NCBI GenBank assembly: GCA_021324885.1
Contig: JAJPIF010000001.1
Location: forward strand, 124,001-188,000
Length of the DNA: 64,000 bases
Reading direction: 5' to 3'
Source: Pseudomonadota bacterium
GTDB taxonomy: Bacteria; Desulfobacterota; Binatia; Binatales; Binataceae
Under the pieces are notes generated by a model that was given only the letters and a program-made list of their open reading frames with translations, had not been told where the DNA came from and made no database searches. Positions within the stretch are counted from its first letter, which is position 1. Each line of letters begins with the position of its first letter. Below, in pieces: positions 27,136 to 36,345 of this stretch. A program made the translations under genes and the position numbers.

Positions 27136-27911
27136 TTGAATTCAACGTTGGACGCCAGGGTCAAACCGCCGTCGCATACATAAGCTGCCCCGGTGACGTA
27201 TGACGCCAGGTCGGAGGCGAGGAACAGCACCACGTTGGCCAGTTCCTCGGGCTGACCCATCCGGCGCAGCGGCACCTTCTGCTCGAAGGCCTTGCGCCGC
27301 TGTGGATCGGCGGCCATCTGCAGCACCGGCGGCGTGGCGATTACGCCCGGGCAAATCGAATTGGCTCGTATACCGAAGGGTCCGTACTCGCGCGCGACCG
27401 CGCGGGTGAAATTAATTACCCCGGCTTTGACAGCGTTGTAGGCGGAGTTTTTCACTTCGGCGAACAGGCCCGAGATCGAAGCGGTGTTGACGATCGAGCC
27501 GGAACCCTGATCGCGCATCACCGCCAGCGCCGCGCGGGTGCCGCGAAAGACCGCCGTCAATCCGATATTGACTGCATAATCCCAGAACTCGTCCTTGAAG
27601 TCGCCGGTCAGGGTCGGCTCCCATCCGCGGCCGAAGGCGTAGGCGTTGTTGTGCATGAAGTCGAGGCGGCCGAACTGCCTGGACGCCAACGCGACCGCGG
27701 ACCGAATATCGGCTTCTTTGGTGACGTCGATTTTGATCGGTTCGGCTTTGCCGCCGAACCCGGCGATTTCCGCTGCCACGGCTTTGGCGCCCCGTTCACT
27801 ATGATCGGCGACGATTACGGTGCCGCCGCGGCGCGCGAACCCGATCGCTGTGGCGCGTCCGATTCCCGACGCGCCCCCGGTTACGATTCCAACTTTTCCG
27901 TCAAAACGCAT
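27132..27911 (-). CDS. SDR-family oxidoreductase
   Basis: GGAGG lies upstream of ATG 27911. A TTG two codons earlier is an alternative. The 259-residue protein has GGASGIG in the nucleotide site, the triad Ser (TASISG), Tyr-x3-Lys (YNAVKAG), the NAYAF motif region, and the C-terminal YVTGAAYVCDGGLTL. It is a classical NAD(P)-dependent dehydrogenase, unrelated in detail to the neighbouring SDR despite the tail-to-tail arrangement. The substrate is unknown. Confidence 0.88.
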   Translation of the reverse strand: MRFDGKVGIVTGGASGIGRATAIGFARRGGTVIVADHSERGAKAVAAEIAGFGGKAEPIKIDVTKEADIRSAVALASRQFGRLDFMHNNAYAFGRGWEPTLTGDFKDEFWDYAVNIGLTAVFRGTRAALAVMRDQGSGSIVNTASISGLFAEVKNSAYNAVKAGVINFTRAVAREYGPFGIRANSICPGVIATPPVLQMAADPQRRKAFEQKVPLRRMGQPEELANVVLFLASDLASYVTGAAYVCDGGLTLASNVEFN

Positions 27912-28016
27912 GGCCAATCACCTCCGGCGCCGTCCGGTTTTACCATTTCGGTTCGATCATCGCTATCCAAAGTCCTATGCAGTCGCCGGCGCGCTCGTTA
28001 GCCTTTGAGTTGGAAC

Positions 28017-28865
28017 ATGGAAAAGCGGCGTGAAAACGAACAGCGCCCGGCTGTGATGCCGGCGGGCGCGCTGCCCCAGCTCATCGATACCCACTGCCAT
28101 CTGGCGGACCCGCGACTGCAAGCCAGTGCCGGATCGCTGATCGCGCGCGCCGAGGCGGCGGGGGTGCGCGTGATTTTAGCGGTCGGCGCGATCGGCTCGA
28201 TTCAGACCGATCGCGATACGGTGGCGATCGCCGAACAGTATCGAAACTTGTACGCCGTAATCGGGGTGCATCCGCACGACGCCGGCAGTTGCGATCGGGA
28301 GCGGATGGACGAACTGGCGGAGCTGGCGCGCTGCGCAAAGGTGGTGGCGATCGGCGAGACCGGGATGGATCTGCATTATCGCAACTCCTCGCGCGCGGCG
28401 CAGGAGGAGGCGCTGCGGCTCCATCTGCGGCTGGCGAGGCGGCTTTCTCTACCTGTCGTTATACATTGCCGCGAGGCCGAATCCATCGTTGCGCAAATCG
28501 TTGGGGAAGAGGGGATGCCGCCGCGCGGCGGCGCCATCCATTGTTTCACTGGTAGCTCGGCGGACGCCGCGCGTTTTCTGGAGCTGGGCCTTTACCTCTC
28601 GTTTTCCGGCATCCTCACCTTCAAAAATGCCGCAGCGCTGCGTGAAACCGCCCGCCTGATTCCCGAGGATCGGCTGCTGATCGAGACCGACGCGCCCTAC
28701 CTGACTCCGGAGCCACATCGCGGTCATTTAAACGAGCCGGCCTATGTGCAGTTGACGCTGAGCGCTCTCGCCCGTGTACGCAATGCGGAACCGGCGGCGC
28801 TGGCGGCACGCATCATGACTAACGCCGCCACGCTGTTTGGCTTCAGTCCTCCGCCGGTGAACTGA
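28017..28865 (+). CDS. TatD-family metal-dependent deoxyribonuclease
   Basis: The protein has about 282 residues from ATG 28017. A second ATG at 28056 is closer to the usual start. The metal site IDTHCHLAD, the GETGMDLHY motif, VIHCREA, IHCFTGS and the C-terminal IETDAPYLTPEPHRGHLNEP are all standard TatD/YcfH signatures. Family members are 3'-5' exonucleases on DNA or act on D-aminoacyl-type substrates. A 5' stretch of Arg/Glu-rich codons before residue 14 may not be translated. Confidence 0.9.
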   Translation: MEKRRENEQRPAVMPAGALPQLIDTHCHLADPRLQASAGSLIARAEAAGVRVILAVGAIGSIQTDRDTVAIAEQYRNLYAVIGVHPHDAGSCDRERMDELAELARCAKVVAIGETGMDLHYRNSSRAAQEEALRLHLRLARRLSLPVVIHCREAESIVAQIVGEEGMPPRGGAIHCFTGSSADAARFLELGLYLSFSGILTFKNAAALRETARLIPEDRLLIETDAPYLTPEPHRGHLNEPAYVQLTLSALARVRNAEPAALAARIMTNAATLFGFSPPPVN

Positions 28866-28924
28866 TGCTGTAACGCGGGTCGCGAACAGAGTAGGTTGCC
28901 CGCAGCGGCAGGAGGGATTTAGCC

Positions 28925-29923
28925 ATGTCAATCATGATCACGGGCGGAACCGGGTTTCTTGGTTCTTATCTGACGCGGCACCTGGTGCGGGAGAAGGGAA
29001 TCAGGGGCAAACAGATCGTTCTCTTCGACCGTTATCCGGTCACGGAGCGCATTGCCGAGGTGCTGGACGAGGTGGAGATCGTGACCGGCGACATAACCGA
29101 ACCAACCGAGCTGATCGCCGCAATCAAAAACTACCAGGTGGAACAGGTCTACCATCTGGCTGCGATTCTTGGCGATCCACCGCCCCAACAGGTCGTGTCG
29201 TACATGAAAGTGATGTGCGACGGGACTCTCAACGTGATGGAAGCGGCGCGCATCGCGGGTGTCAGGCGCGTGGTTTATGGCAGTTCAGTCGCGGTGTATG
29301 TGGGCGGGCGCAAATGGCGCAGCGTCAAGCGATCGGACGAGGAATTGGACGAGGACGATCCGCCCAGTCCGGGCGGCTTTTACGGCATGTGCAAGTTGTA
29401 CGCGGAGCACGTCGCCGCACTCTATACCCGGCGCTTCGGCCTGCAGACGGTCGGGCTCAGACCCACGTCGGTGTTCGGATGGGGACGCCGAATTCGTGGC
29501 TCGTATGTCAGCGGACTGACGCCGATTCCCGAGCAGCCGCATTATATGGTGCTGCCCGAACTGGCCGCCCTGGGCAAACCGATCATGATGCCGCCCGACG
29601 ATACCGAATCCGACTGGATCTACGCCGCCGACGCTGCCGAGGCCTGGTATTGCGCGATGAATACGCCCAACCCGCCGCGCCTGGTCTACAACATGGCGGC
29701 GGAAGTGCGGCGGATGGGTGATGTCACGGCGCTTTTGCGGCGGCTGTTGCCACAGGCCAGTATCACGGTTTCGGAGCAGCGGGTGGCGACCGTGCCTAAA
29801 ATGAATTGCGGAAATCTGCGCAAGGATCTGGGCTTCCAACCGCGCTACACAATGGAAAGCGGGATGGTCGATTACCTGAACCTGGTGCGTAAAGCGGCAG
29901 GTTTACCCCCGGTCGGACCTTGA
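28925..29923 (+). CDS. NAD-dependent epimerase/dehydratase (extended SDR)
   Basis: AGGAGG precedes the ATG. The 332-residue protein shows the extended-SDR nucleotide site TGGTGFLGSYL near residues 6-16 and the active-site YGMCKLYAEH. VVYGSSVAVY holds the catalytic Ser. The conserved RPTSVFGWG and SDWIYAADAAEAW segments follow. The family acts on nucleotide sugars or hydroxyl/keto groups of other small molecules. The context (TatD, XRE regulator) does not define the substrate. Confidence 0.88.
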   Translation: MSIMITGGTGFLGSYLTRHLVREKGIRGKQIVLFDRYPVTERIAEVLDEVEIVTGDITEPTELIAAIKNYQVEQVYHLAAILGDPPPQQVVSYMKVMCDGTLNVMEAARIAGVRRVVYGSSVAVYVGGRKWRSVKRSDEELDEDDPPSPGGFYGMCKLYAEHVAALYTRRFGLQTVGLRPTSVFGWGRRIRGSYVSGLTPIPEQPHYMVLPELAALGKPIMMPPDDTESDWIYAADAAEAWYCAMNTPNPPRLVYNMAAEVRRMGDVTALLRRLLPQASITVSEQRVATVPKMNCGNLRKDLGFQPRYTMESGMVDYLNLVRKAAGLPPVGP

Positions 29924-29994
29924 CTGGAGCGGCTGCGCCTTGAATTTTTTTGCAAAATCGCGCTGGTCTAAGCTATTGCATCAGTCTCCATTTT

Positions 29995-30014
29995 GTTTGA
30001 TTATGTGATCAAAC
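29995..30014. promoter_or_regulatory. Inverted repeat, candidate XRE operator
   Basis: GTTTGAT (29995-30001) and ATCAAAC (30008-30014) form a perfect 7-base inverted repeat with a 6-base spacer, 24 bases before the GTG start of the XRE gene and just before its ribosome binding site. Dyads of this size at this place usually serve autoregulation by HTH repressors. The assignment is inferred. Confidence 0.45.
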
Positions 30015-30038
30015 CATCTGGTTAGGAGACTAGACACA

Positions 30039-30461
30039 GTGACCGGCATCCCAAATTTCGCGTCGGTTATCCGCAATCGGCGGCGCCAACTCGATTTGAC
30101 GCAGGAAGAAGTCGCTCGCCGTATCGGCACCTCGGTCGCCTACATTGCCCATCTGGAGGCCGACAGGCGCCATCCATCGGAGAAAGTCGTTGTCGAACTG
30201 GCCAGGGTGCTTGGACTGGACCCGCGTGAGCTGTTCTTTTTGGCCAACCCGGAAACCAAGGGCTTGGTGACGCAAACGCTGGAGGGCAACGGAGAATCGG
30301 TCTGGGAAACTTTCGCCAAAGATGAAAAACTGCGCGAAAGTCACAAAATAACCGATCAGGAGATGGAAACTCTCTCGCGCGTAGCCCTGATGGGGGAGGT
30401 AAGATCGTCGCGGGATTTCATTTTCATTCTCCAGACCATCAGGCACGCGCTGGGCAGATAG
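30039..30461 (+). CDS. XRE-family HTH transcriptional regulator
   Basis: The gene starts at GTG 30039 behind AGGAG. The 140-residue protein has a canonical helix-turn-helix over residues 9-63 (IRNRRRQLDLTQEEVARRIGTSVAYIAHLEADRR), with LTQEEVA and YIAHLE as the helix pair. A C-terminal segment of about 75 residues without a known fold follows and may bring dimerisation or ligand binding. Upstream lies the GTTTGAT/ATCAAAC dyad. The target could be itself and the preceding epimerase region. It is convergent with an amidohydrolase gene. Confidence 0.9.
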   Translation: MTGIPNFASVIRNRRRQLDLTQEEVARRIGTSVAYIAHLEADRRHPSEKVVVELARVLGLDPRELFFLANPETKGLVTQTLEGNGESVWETFAKDEKLRESHKITDQEMETLSRVALMGEVRSSRDFIFILQTIRHALGR

Positions 30462-30587
30462 CTATAGCGTGCCACCGGTGTCGTAACCTTGGTGGTTATC
30501 GGGACGGGGCGACGTTTCTGCAAGCTTTCAATTTACGCCAATCTTTCGCTTCCCGCGGTCGGTGCCGCCTGCCAAAGCCGGACGTTG

Positions 30588-31736
30588 TTACAGACGGTAG
30601 AGTTCTGCCGCTGTTCTGCCCAAAATCCACTCCTGATCCTGATCGGGCAGGCTCCCGATGTTTTTGCGCAGTTCCTGGAGCGGATTGCGATGCGCGTCGA
30701 TATGGGGATAATCCGTTGCCCACATCATCCGATTGGCGCCGATCGCGCGGGCCACGAGCGGGATGCTGGCTTCATCGACGTCGGTGGAGATCCAGCAGTG
30801 CTCGCGGAAGATCTCGCTGGGCTTGCGCGTCATGCGGGTCGTGAATGCGAACAGTTCGAACTTCCCGTCCGCTCGATCCATCCATCCGGGCACCCATCCG
30901 CATCCGGTTTCCAGGATGACATATTTCAGCCTGGGAAAGCGGTCGAGCACGTTGCCATGAAAAACGCAGTTGAGATCCATGATCGAATCCTCGGGCAACT
31001 GCATGAAGTGGAACCATCGCGGGATGTCCTCGGCGGTCGGCGGATTGTGCGCTGCATGATGCAAGCCGCTGCCCAGTGAATCGGCGCGGACCTGGACGTG
31101 CGTGGCAACGGGCAACCCGGCTGCTTCGCAGGCACCCCAAAACGGGTCGTAATAGGAATCGCCGTGAGGGCGCCCATTGCATGGAAAGGGCGTGATGAAA
31201 ATGCCTTTAGCCTTACCCTTGACGCGATTTACCTCGGCCACGGCAAGGTTCACGTCGCGCAAATTGACGTGGGCGGCCGCGATCAGCCGGTGAGGATCCG
31301 CCGAGCAGTAATCAAAGAGCCAGTTGTTGTAGGCTCGGCAATAAGCCGCCGACAGTTCGGGATCCTCGCAGTCCCGTTCCCAGGCGATGCCGATCGTGGG
31401 ATACAGGATGGCGACATCGATTCCCTCGCTGTCCAGTTCTCTGAGCCGCGCGTGCGGATCGACCGCTCCCGGAGTCCGGCGCAGACCATCTTCGTAGGTC
31501 AGCTTTCCCGGCGTCATCACTTCCCGCGGGTCCTGGTATGCGCCTCCCGCCGAGGCCAGCGTTCCGCCCCGCAAAAACGGGCTTTTGCGTCCGTCGATTT
31601 CGACGTATTCGTAGCCCTTGCTATCAACGCGAATGCGTATTGCGCGGTCCTTGTATTTGGGCTCCAGGTAGCGCTCCCACATGTCGGGGGGCTCCAGAAC
31701 GTGTCCGTCGGAATCGACCACCAGCGACTTCGCCAT
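30588..31736 (-). CDS. Amidohydrolase family protein (Amidohydro_2, ACMSD-like)
   Basis: Start ATG 31736 follows GGGAG. Upstream in-frame codons lack a site. The 382-residue TIM-barrel protein opens with VVDSDGHVLEPPDMWERYL, an Amidohydro_2 start in which DxH replaces HxH. It also has VATHVQ near residue 215, a helix with WISTDVDE and the metal Asp in WATDYPHIDAH. Family members include aminocarboxymuconate-semialdehyde decarboxylase and hydrolases of aromatic acids, with one divalent metal. The substrate is unknown. Confidence 0.87.
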   Translation of the reverse strand: MAKSLVVDSDGHVLEPPDMWERYLEPKYKDRAIRIRVDSKGYEYVEIDGRKSPFLRGGTLASAGGAYQDPREVMTPGKLTYEDGLRRTPGAVDPHARLRELDSEGIDVAILYPTIGIAWERDCEDPELSAAYCRAYNNWLFDYCSADPHRLIAAAHVNLRDVNLAVAEVNRVKGKAKGIFITPFPCNGRPHGDSYYDPFWGACEAAGLPVATHVQVRADSLGSGLHHAAHNPPTAEDIPRWFHFMQLPEDSIMDLNCVFHGNVLDRFPRLKYVILETGCGWVPGWMDRADGKFELFAFTTRMTRKPSEIFREHCWISTDVDEASIPLVARAIGANRMMWATDYPHIDAHRNPLQELRKNIGSLPDQDQEWILGRTAAELYRL

Positions 31737-31918
31737 TGTCAACTGCTCCCGGCCTGATCTTTCAATTCGGTATTGATCGCGTTTAACACAACTTGCCACA
31801 ATTGTCGTTCACGCGGCCAGCCTCGTCAATTTCATCCTGAGGCAAAGAAACGGGGTTTCCCTGGCGGCTTCAGAGGTTCAGACTTGCATTCGAATCGGGC
31901 TGCGCCCGGCATCCTGCT

Positions 31919-32797
31919 ATGGCAACCAACACGAATATGCTGACCATTGGACTGGTCCAGATGAGCTGCGTCGAGCAGCCGCGGATAAATCTTGAAAAGG
32001 CGCTGTCGCGCAGCGAGGAAGCCGCATCGCGCGGCGCCCAGGTGGTGTGTCTTCCGGAACTGTTCGCTTCGCGGTACTTTTGCCAGAGCGAGGACGTGGC
32101 CCGCTTCGAGTTGGCCGAGCCGATCCCTGGGCCCACTACAAACGCGCTGGGAAAACTGGCCGCCGCCCGCAAAATTGTGATCGTTGCCTCAATTTTCGAG
32201 CGGCGCGCGGCGGGCGTCTATCACAACACCGCCGTGATAGTCGACGCGTCGGGAGCGATCAGCGGACGCTACCGCAAAATGCATATCCCCGACGACCCGC
32301 ATTACTACGAAAAATTCTACTTTACTCCCGGCGACCTCGGTTTTCTGGCGCATCCGACAGCATACGGGCAGTTGGGCGTGCTGGTGTGCTGGGATCAATG
32401 GTTCCCCGAAGCGGCGCGGCTGACTGCGATGAGCGGGGCGCCCGTCATCTTCTATCCCACCGCGATCGGATGGGAGCGGGCCGAGGTTGCGCAGGTGCGC
32501 GCCCGCCAGCTTGCGGCATGGGAAACGGTTCAACGCGGCCATGCCATCGCCAATGGCGTGTTCGTGGCGGCGGTCAACCGGACCGGAATCGAGGATGGCC
32601 TCGAGTTCTGGGGCAATTCGTTCGTCTGCGATCCGTTCGGCGAAGTGATCGCGCGCGCCAGCACCTCCGGCGAGGAGACGATGGTCGTGCAGTGCGATCT
32701 GCGATTGGTCGAGGAGACGCGCCGCCACTGGCCCTTCCTTCGCGACCGGCGCATCGATGCCTACGGCGACCTGACGCGGCGTTTGCGGTCGGAATGA
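31919..32797 (+). CDS. aguB: N-carbamoylputrescine amidase
   Basis: The 292-residue protein is a nitrilase-superfamily amidase with triad Glu47 (LPELF), Lys120 (YRKMHIPDDP) and Cys157 (VCWDQWFPE). The motifs DPHYYEKFYF and CWDQWFPEAARL are characteristic of carbamoylputrescine amidases, which give putrescine, CO2 and ammonia. Length matches the family. No good ribosome binding site is visible for ATG 31919, and ATG 31937 is an alternative. Its stop overlaps the agmatine deiminase start by four bases, confirming a two-gene operon. Confidence 0.92.
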   Translation: MATNTNMLTIGLVQMSCVEQPRINLEKALSRSEEAASRGAQVVCLPELFASRYFCQSEDVARFELAEPIPGPTTNALGKLAAARKIVIVASIFERRAAGVYHNTAVIVDASGAISGRYRKMHIPDDPHYYEKFYFTPGDLGFLAHPTAYGQLGVLVCWDQWFPEAARLTAMSGAPVIFYPTAIGWERAEVAQVRARQLAAWETVQRGHAIANGVFVAAVNRTGIEDGLEFWGNSFVCDPFGEVIARASTSGEETMVVQCDLRLVEETRRHWPFLRDRRIDAYGDLTRRLRSE

Positions 32798-33849
32798 TGG
32801 CCTCGCGAATTGCTGATGATATTCGCCGCAGGATGGCCGGTTTCAGGATGCCCGCCGAATGGGAGCGCCATCGCGCGACCTATATGACGTGGCCGCACAA
32901 CCAGGACACCTGGCCGGGAAAATTTGCCCCGGTCCCGACGCAGTATGCCGCCGTGGTCGCGGCCTTGTCGCACTACGAAGCGGTTCGCATGCTGGTCGAG
33001 GACGAGGTCGCGGAGCATCAGGCAGGCGCATTGCTGCGGCAGGCCGGCGCGCGCATTGAGTCGGTGGAATTCCTTCGATACCCCACCAATGATTCCTGGA
33101 TTCGCGATTATGGCCCCATATTTGTCGGCCGCGCGGACGGGATGCAACTCGCACTGGATTGGAACTTCAATTCATGGGGTGATAAGTACGGCCGCTGCGA
33201 CCTGGACGACGCAATCCCAGAGCGCCTCGCATCGGGTTACGGATTTGACTGTCTCCAGGTCCCGATGGTGCTGGAAGGTGGCTCGATCGACGTCAACGGC
33301 TTGGGGTCTTTGCTCACCACGCAATCGTGCCTGCTCAACCCCAACCGCAATCCCGCCATGTCCAAAGCCGATATCGAGGAGTACCTGCGCGTATATTTAG
33401 GCGTCAACAATATCCTCTGGCTGGGTGAGGGAATCGCCGGCGACGATACCGATGGTCACGTGGATGATCTGGCACGCTTCATCGCCCCTGACACGATCCT
33501 GACGGTGATCGAGCAGGATCCTGCCGACGACAACTACCGCCCGCTGGCGGACAATCTGAAACGGCTGCAAGCAATGCGCGATCAGGGCGGGAGTCCGTTC
33601 AGGATTGAAACGCTGCCGATGCCGCCGGCTCTGTATCACGAAGGCCAGCGCCTGCCTGCCTCGTACGCTAATTTTTATTTCGCCAACGGCGCCGTCCTGA
33701 TGCCGACTTTCGGCTGTCCAACCGACGAACAGGCGTGGGCGATCCTGAGCCGACTGCTCCCTGACCGCCAGGTAATAGGCCTCCCCTGCCTCGACCTGGT
33801 CTGGGGCCTGGGCACAATCCACTGTTTGACCCAGCAGCATCCGCAATAG
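32794..33849 (+). CDS. aguA: Agmatine deiminase
   Basis: The start is ATG 32794, in ATGA overlap with aguB (ATG 32797 follows directly). The 351-residue protein has WIRDYGPIFVG, EGGSIDVNG, the metal-free active-site motif DDTDGHVDD and the catalytic Cys near the C-terminus in IHCLTQQHP. These mark the peptidyl-arginine-deiminase fold of agmatine deiminases, which convert agmatine to N-carbamoylputrescine. With aguB this gives the arginine-derived route to putrescine. An arginine decarboxylase gene is not in the window. Confidence 0.93.
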   Translation: MMASRIADDIRRRMAGFRMPAEWERHRATYMTWPHNQDTWPGKFAPVPTQYAAVVAALSHYEAVRMLVEDEVAEHQAGALLRQAGARIESVEFLRYPTNDSWIRDYGPIFVGRADGMQLALDWNFNSWGDKYGRCDLDDAIPERLASGYGFDCLQVPMVLEGGSIDVNGLGSLLTTQSCLLNPNRNPAMSKADIEEYLRVYLGVNNILWLGEGIAGDDTDGHVDDLARFIAPDTILTVIEQDPADDNYRPLADNLKRLQAMRDQGGSPFRIETLPMPPALYHEGQRLPASYANFYFANGAVLMPTFGCPTDEQAWAILSRLLPDRQVIGLPCLDLVWGLGTIHCLTQQHPQ

Positions 33850-33934
33850 GCGTGCAGGTCAAACGCCAGGATCGTGGATGGTGCCGCGTGGGATCAGGAT
33901 GGAGGCACAACCTTTTGCCCAATTAAATCAAAGT

Positions 33935-35002
33935 TCAATACCGGGACACGATTTCGCGTGACAGTTCCTCGATTCGTTCGCGGGCGCCTTCGTTGGGCAG
34001 GCAGAAGGCAATCTCCTGCAGGCCGGCTGCTTCCAGCTCCTTGATGCGTTCGATAATTTGCTCGCGCGGGGCAGTCATGGTGAAGGACTTGATCACTTCT
34101 GCGGTCAGAAACTTTTCCTCGCCCGGTTTTACATAGATCGTGTGACCTTCATGCACCTTCAGGTAGCGCCGATCCGACGGCAGATCGAGTTTGTCCACGT
34201 ATTCGCTGCGGTAGCGTTCAGCAACGCTGCCAAGTTCCGGCGGGAGCTGCGCGGCCACCGCGGAGGCTTCCCATAAGGCGTGTATGGCGACGATCGCGAG
34301 CGGTCCGACCTGACTGATTACACGCGGCGAGGTCAGCGACTCGCCGGGTTTCAAAACGCAAACGCCCGCGAACATGGTAATGGAGAAGTTATCCAAACTG
34401 CGCCCGGCGCGGGTCGCCGCGTTCTTAACGGCGCTCAGGTTGTGCCTGAAGCTTTCAGGATCCGAAGTCGGCGCCATCCAGCCGTCGCCTATTTCGCCCG
34501 CCAGCGCCATCGCCTTGGGCCCCTGCGCCGCAACGATGATCGGGATGGGGTCCTTGATATTGATGTAGCCGCGGTCCGGATGCATGAAACGAATCCAGCG
34601 CTCGCGCCTGCCCTCGCGGTAAAGCACCTCCTCGCCGCGCAGCAGCGCGCGGCAAACGCGCACATGCTCGCGCAGCTCGGCGAGCGGGACCGGCGGCAGG
34701 CCCATCATGTTGCGGCCCGTAAATCCGGTGCCGAGCCCCAGCATCGTGCGGCCCGGCGCAAGTTGATTGATGGTCGCGATCGAGTGGGCCGTAACCGGTG
34801 CGATGCGATTGCTGGGCACCGCGATTCCGGTGCCGATTTTAATTTGCCGCGTGTGCTCGGCCGCCAGCGCCATCGCTGCGTACATGTCGCTGTTGAGCAT
34901 GTGCGAGTCGTAAAACCAGGCACTGGTGAAACCGAGGTCCTCAGCCACCACCAGATCCTTCCAGGCGTCAATGCGCGTGGGCCAATTCAATCCGAATCTC
35001 AT
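33935..35002 (-). CDS. LLM-class flavin/F420-dependent oxidoreductase
   Basis: The 355-residue protein begins MRFGLNWP and has the luciferase-like barrel features DLGFTSAWFYDSHML, VPSNRIAPVTAHSIATINQLAPGR and LGLGTGFTGRNMMG. IVAAQGPKAMALAGEIGDGWM is shared with the methylenetetrahydromethanopterin reductase-like F420 group. It ends the leftward run HAD - MBL - LLM, with a spacing of 48 bases from the MBL gene. It likely oxidises or reduces a small organic compound with FMN or F420. Convergent with aguA. Confidence 0.87.
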   Translation of the reverse strand: MRFGLNWPTRIDAWKDLVVAEDLGFTSAWFYDSHMLNSDMYAAMALAAEHTRQIKIGTGIAVPSNRIAPVTAHSIATINQLAPGRTMLGLGTGFTGRNMMGLPPVPLAELREHVRVCRALLRGEEVLYREGRRERWIRFMHPDRGYINIKDPIPIIVAAQGPKAMALAGEIGDGWMAPTSDPESFRHNLSAVKNAATRAGRSLDNFSITMFAGVCVLKPGESLTSPRVISQVGPLAIVAIHALWEASAVAAQLPPELGSVAERYRSEYVDKLDLPSDRRYLKVHEGHTIYVKPGEEKFLTAEVIKSFTMTAPREQIIERIKELEAAGLQEIAFCLPNEGARERIEELSREIVSRY

Positions 35003-35050
35003 GATCTGATGTAGTAGTCGAACCGCTGACGACGCTCAAACGCGCGGCGG

Positions 35051-36334
35051 TCAGAAGCGGCGATCGATTTGGGGCATCGCGATGCCGACCTTGGATGCCG
35101 ACTCCTGGGCGGCAGCGGAAAAGATGCGGTAGCTCAGCGTTGATTCGGACTGCGCCGCGCGCGCCGCGTAGATGCGGGCGCGCGCGGCGTGAACCGACTG
35201 CTCGTCTGGCGCGGCTTGCGCCGCCCATTCGACCAGATGGCAGGCGATGGCGAGCGCGCCCTCCTCCATCCGGGCCAACGCACGCTCGACCAGACGAGCA
35301 TATCCGCCCGCGAGCGTGGCAATCTCGCGCGCCTGCTCGGCTGCCGGCGCCGGCTTCAGATGCGCGGGCACACCGTCGTACCATCCGCAATTAGCGCGCC
35401 AGACGTTGCGCGCGGCGAATTCAGGCTCATCGAAAATCGGCGCGAGGTAGGGTTTTTCCGCCAGTGCGGCCGGCACGCTGACGGCGTGCGCCACCTCATC
35501 GAGCGTGCTGCCCTGATTGATCATGGCCATCGCCTGATCATGAATTTGAGTCAGGTACTCCGCCGTATCGTTCAATGCCTGGCGCACGCGGATAGCGCCG
35601 AAAATCGGACTGCCATGGCCGGGCAGCAGCACCTCGGCGCCGGTCCTGGCCATCGCGCGCAGCGCCTCTGCCCAGTCGCGCGCATAGCGCTGAAGCTTTA
35701 ACGGATGGCCCGCGCAGGGTGCGGCCCAGATAAAGAAGTCGCCGGTGCACAGCACCTTGGCCGATGGAATCAGCACCCAGCAGTGATCGTCGGTTTCGCC
35801 GCGCGCGTGATGGCATTGGAATTTTTCCGCGCCGGCAACGACGTTTAGCTGATGGTCGAAATAGGTATCAGGATAAACGAAATCGGAGGGCCATGAGGAG
35901 CCGCCGCCATAGATCAGGTCATCGACGCGGCGGTTGTAGTCAGAGGCGCGCCTGTAGCGATCCAACCGCTCGGCGATCGCGCGATGGCCGACGACGCGTG
36001 GCCGCGCGACGCGGTTGCGGCCGGCCTCGACGGCGATCGGCGCCGTCCCGCCGGCGTGATCCAGATGGCCATGCGTGTAAATGACGGTATGGATCCGGGC
36101 GGTAGAATAGGCGCGGACCAGCGCCAGCATTTGTTCCTGATTGACATAGCTGCCGGTATCGATGAGGACCAGACCTTCGCCGGTCTTGCAGATCGCAAAA
36201 TTGCCCAACCATCGGCAAAAGGCCACGTTGGGAGCGACTTCCTCCAACTCGCCGGTCGCGGTGAACGGATGTTGTTGGCGGGTGGTGAGCTCTCCGCGCC
36301 ATAGTTTTTCGGCAGTATCTTTGATCCCAGCCAT
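35051..36334 (-). CDS. MBL-fold hydrolase, alkylsulfatase-like
   Basis: The start at ATG 36334 has a purine-rich site (GGATAGG) upstream. Of 427 residues, about 250 form a metallo-beta-lactamase fold with the zinc motif THGHLDHAGG, the loop HARGETDDHCWV and LLPGHGSPIF. The C-terminal part carries the GWYDGVPAHLKP segment and helical region typical of the SdsA1-type alkylsulfatase dimerisation domain. A sulfate-ester hydrolase is the best guess. A sterol-binding (SCP2-like) third domain of full SdsA1 enzymes is missing, so it is shorter than that family. It follows the HAD gene after 11 bases. Confidence 0.8.
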   Translation of the reverse strand: MAGIKDTAEKLWRGELTTRQQHPFTATGELEEVAPNVAFCRWLGNFAICKTGEGLVLIDTGSYVNQEQMLALVRAYSTARIHTVIYTHGHLDHAGGTAPIAVEAGRNRVARPRVVGHRAIAERLDRYRRASDYNRRVDDLIYGGGSSWPSDFVYPDTYFDHQLNVVAGAEKFQCHHARGETDDHCWVLIPSAKVLCTGDFFIWAAPCAGHPLKLQRYARDWAEALRAMARTGAEVLLPGHGSPIFGAIRVRQALNDTAEYLTQIHDQAMAMINQGSTLDEVAHAVSVPAALAEKPYLAPIFDEPEFAARNVWRANCGWYDGVPAHLKPAPAAEQAREIATLAGGYARLVERALARMEEGALAIACHLVEWAAQAAPDEQSVHAARARIYAARAAQSESTLSYRIFSAAAQESASKVGIAMPQIDRRF

Positions 36335-36345
36335 CGGCGCGCTAC

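Noticed and set aside
32047-32793. Upstream extension of the agmatine deiminase frame through aguB
   Set aside because: The translation before the ATG pair at 32794 is Arg-rich and non-homologous. Family length fits the start at 32794.
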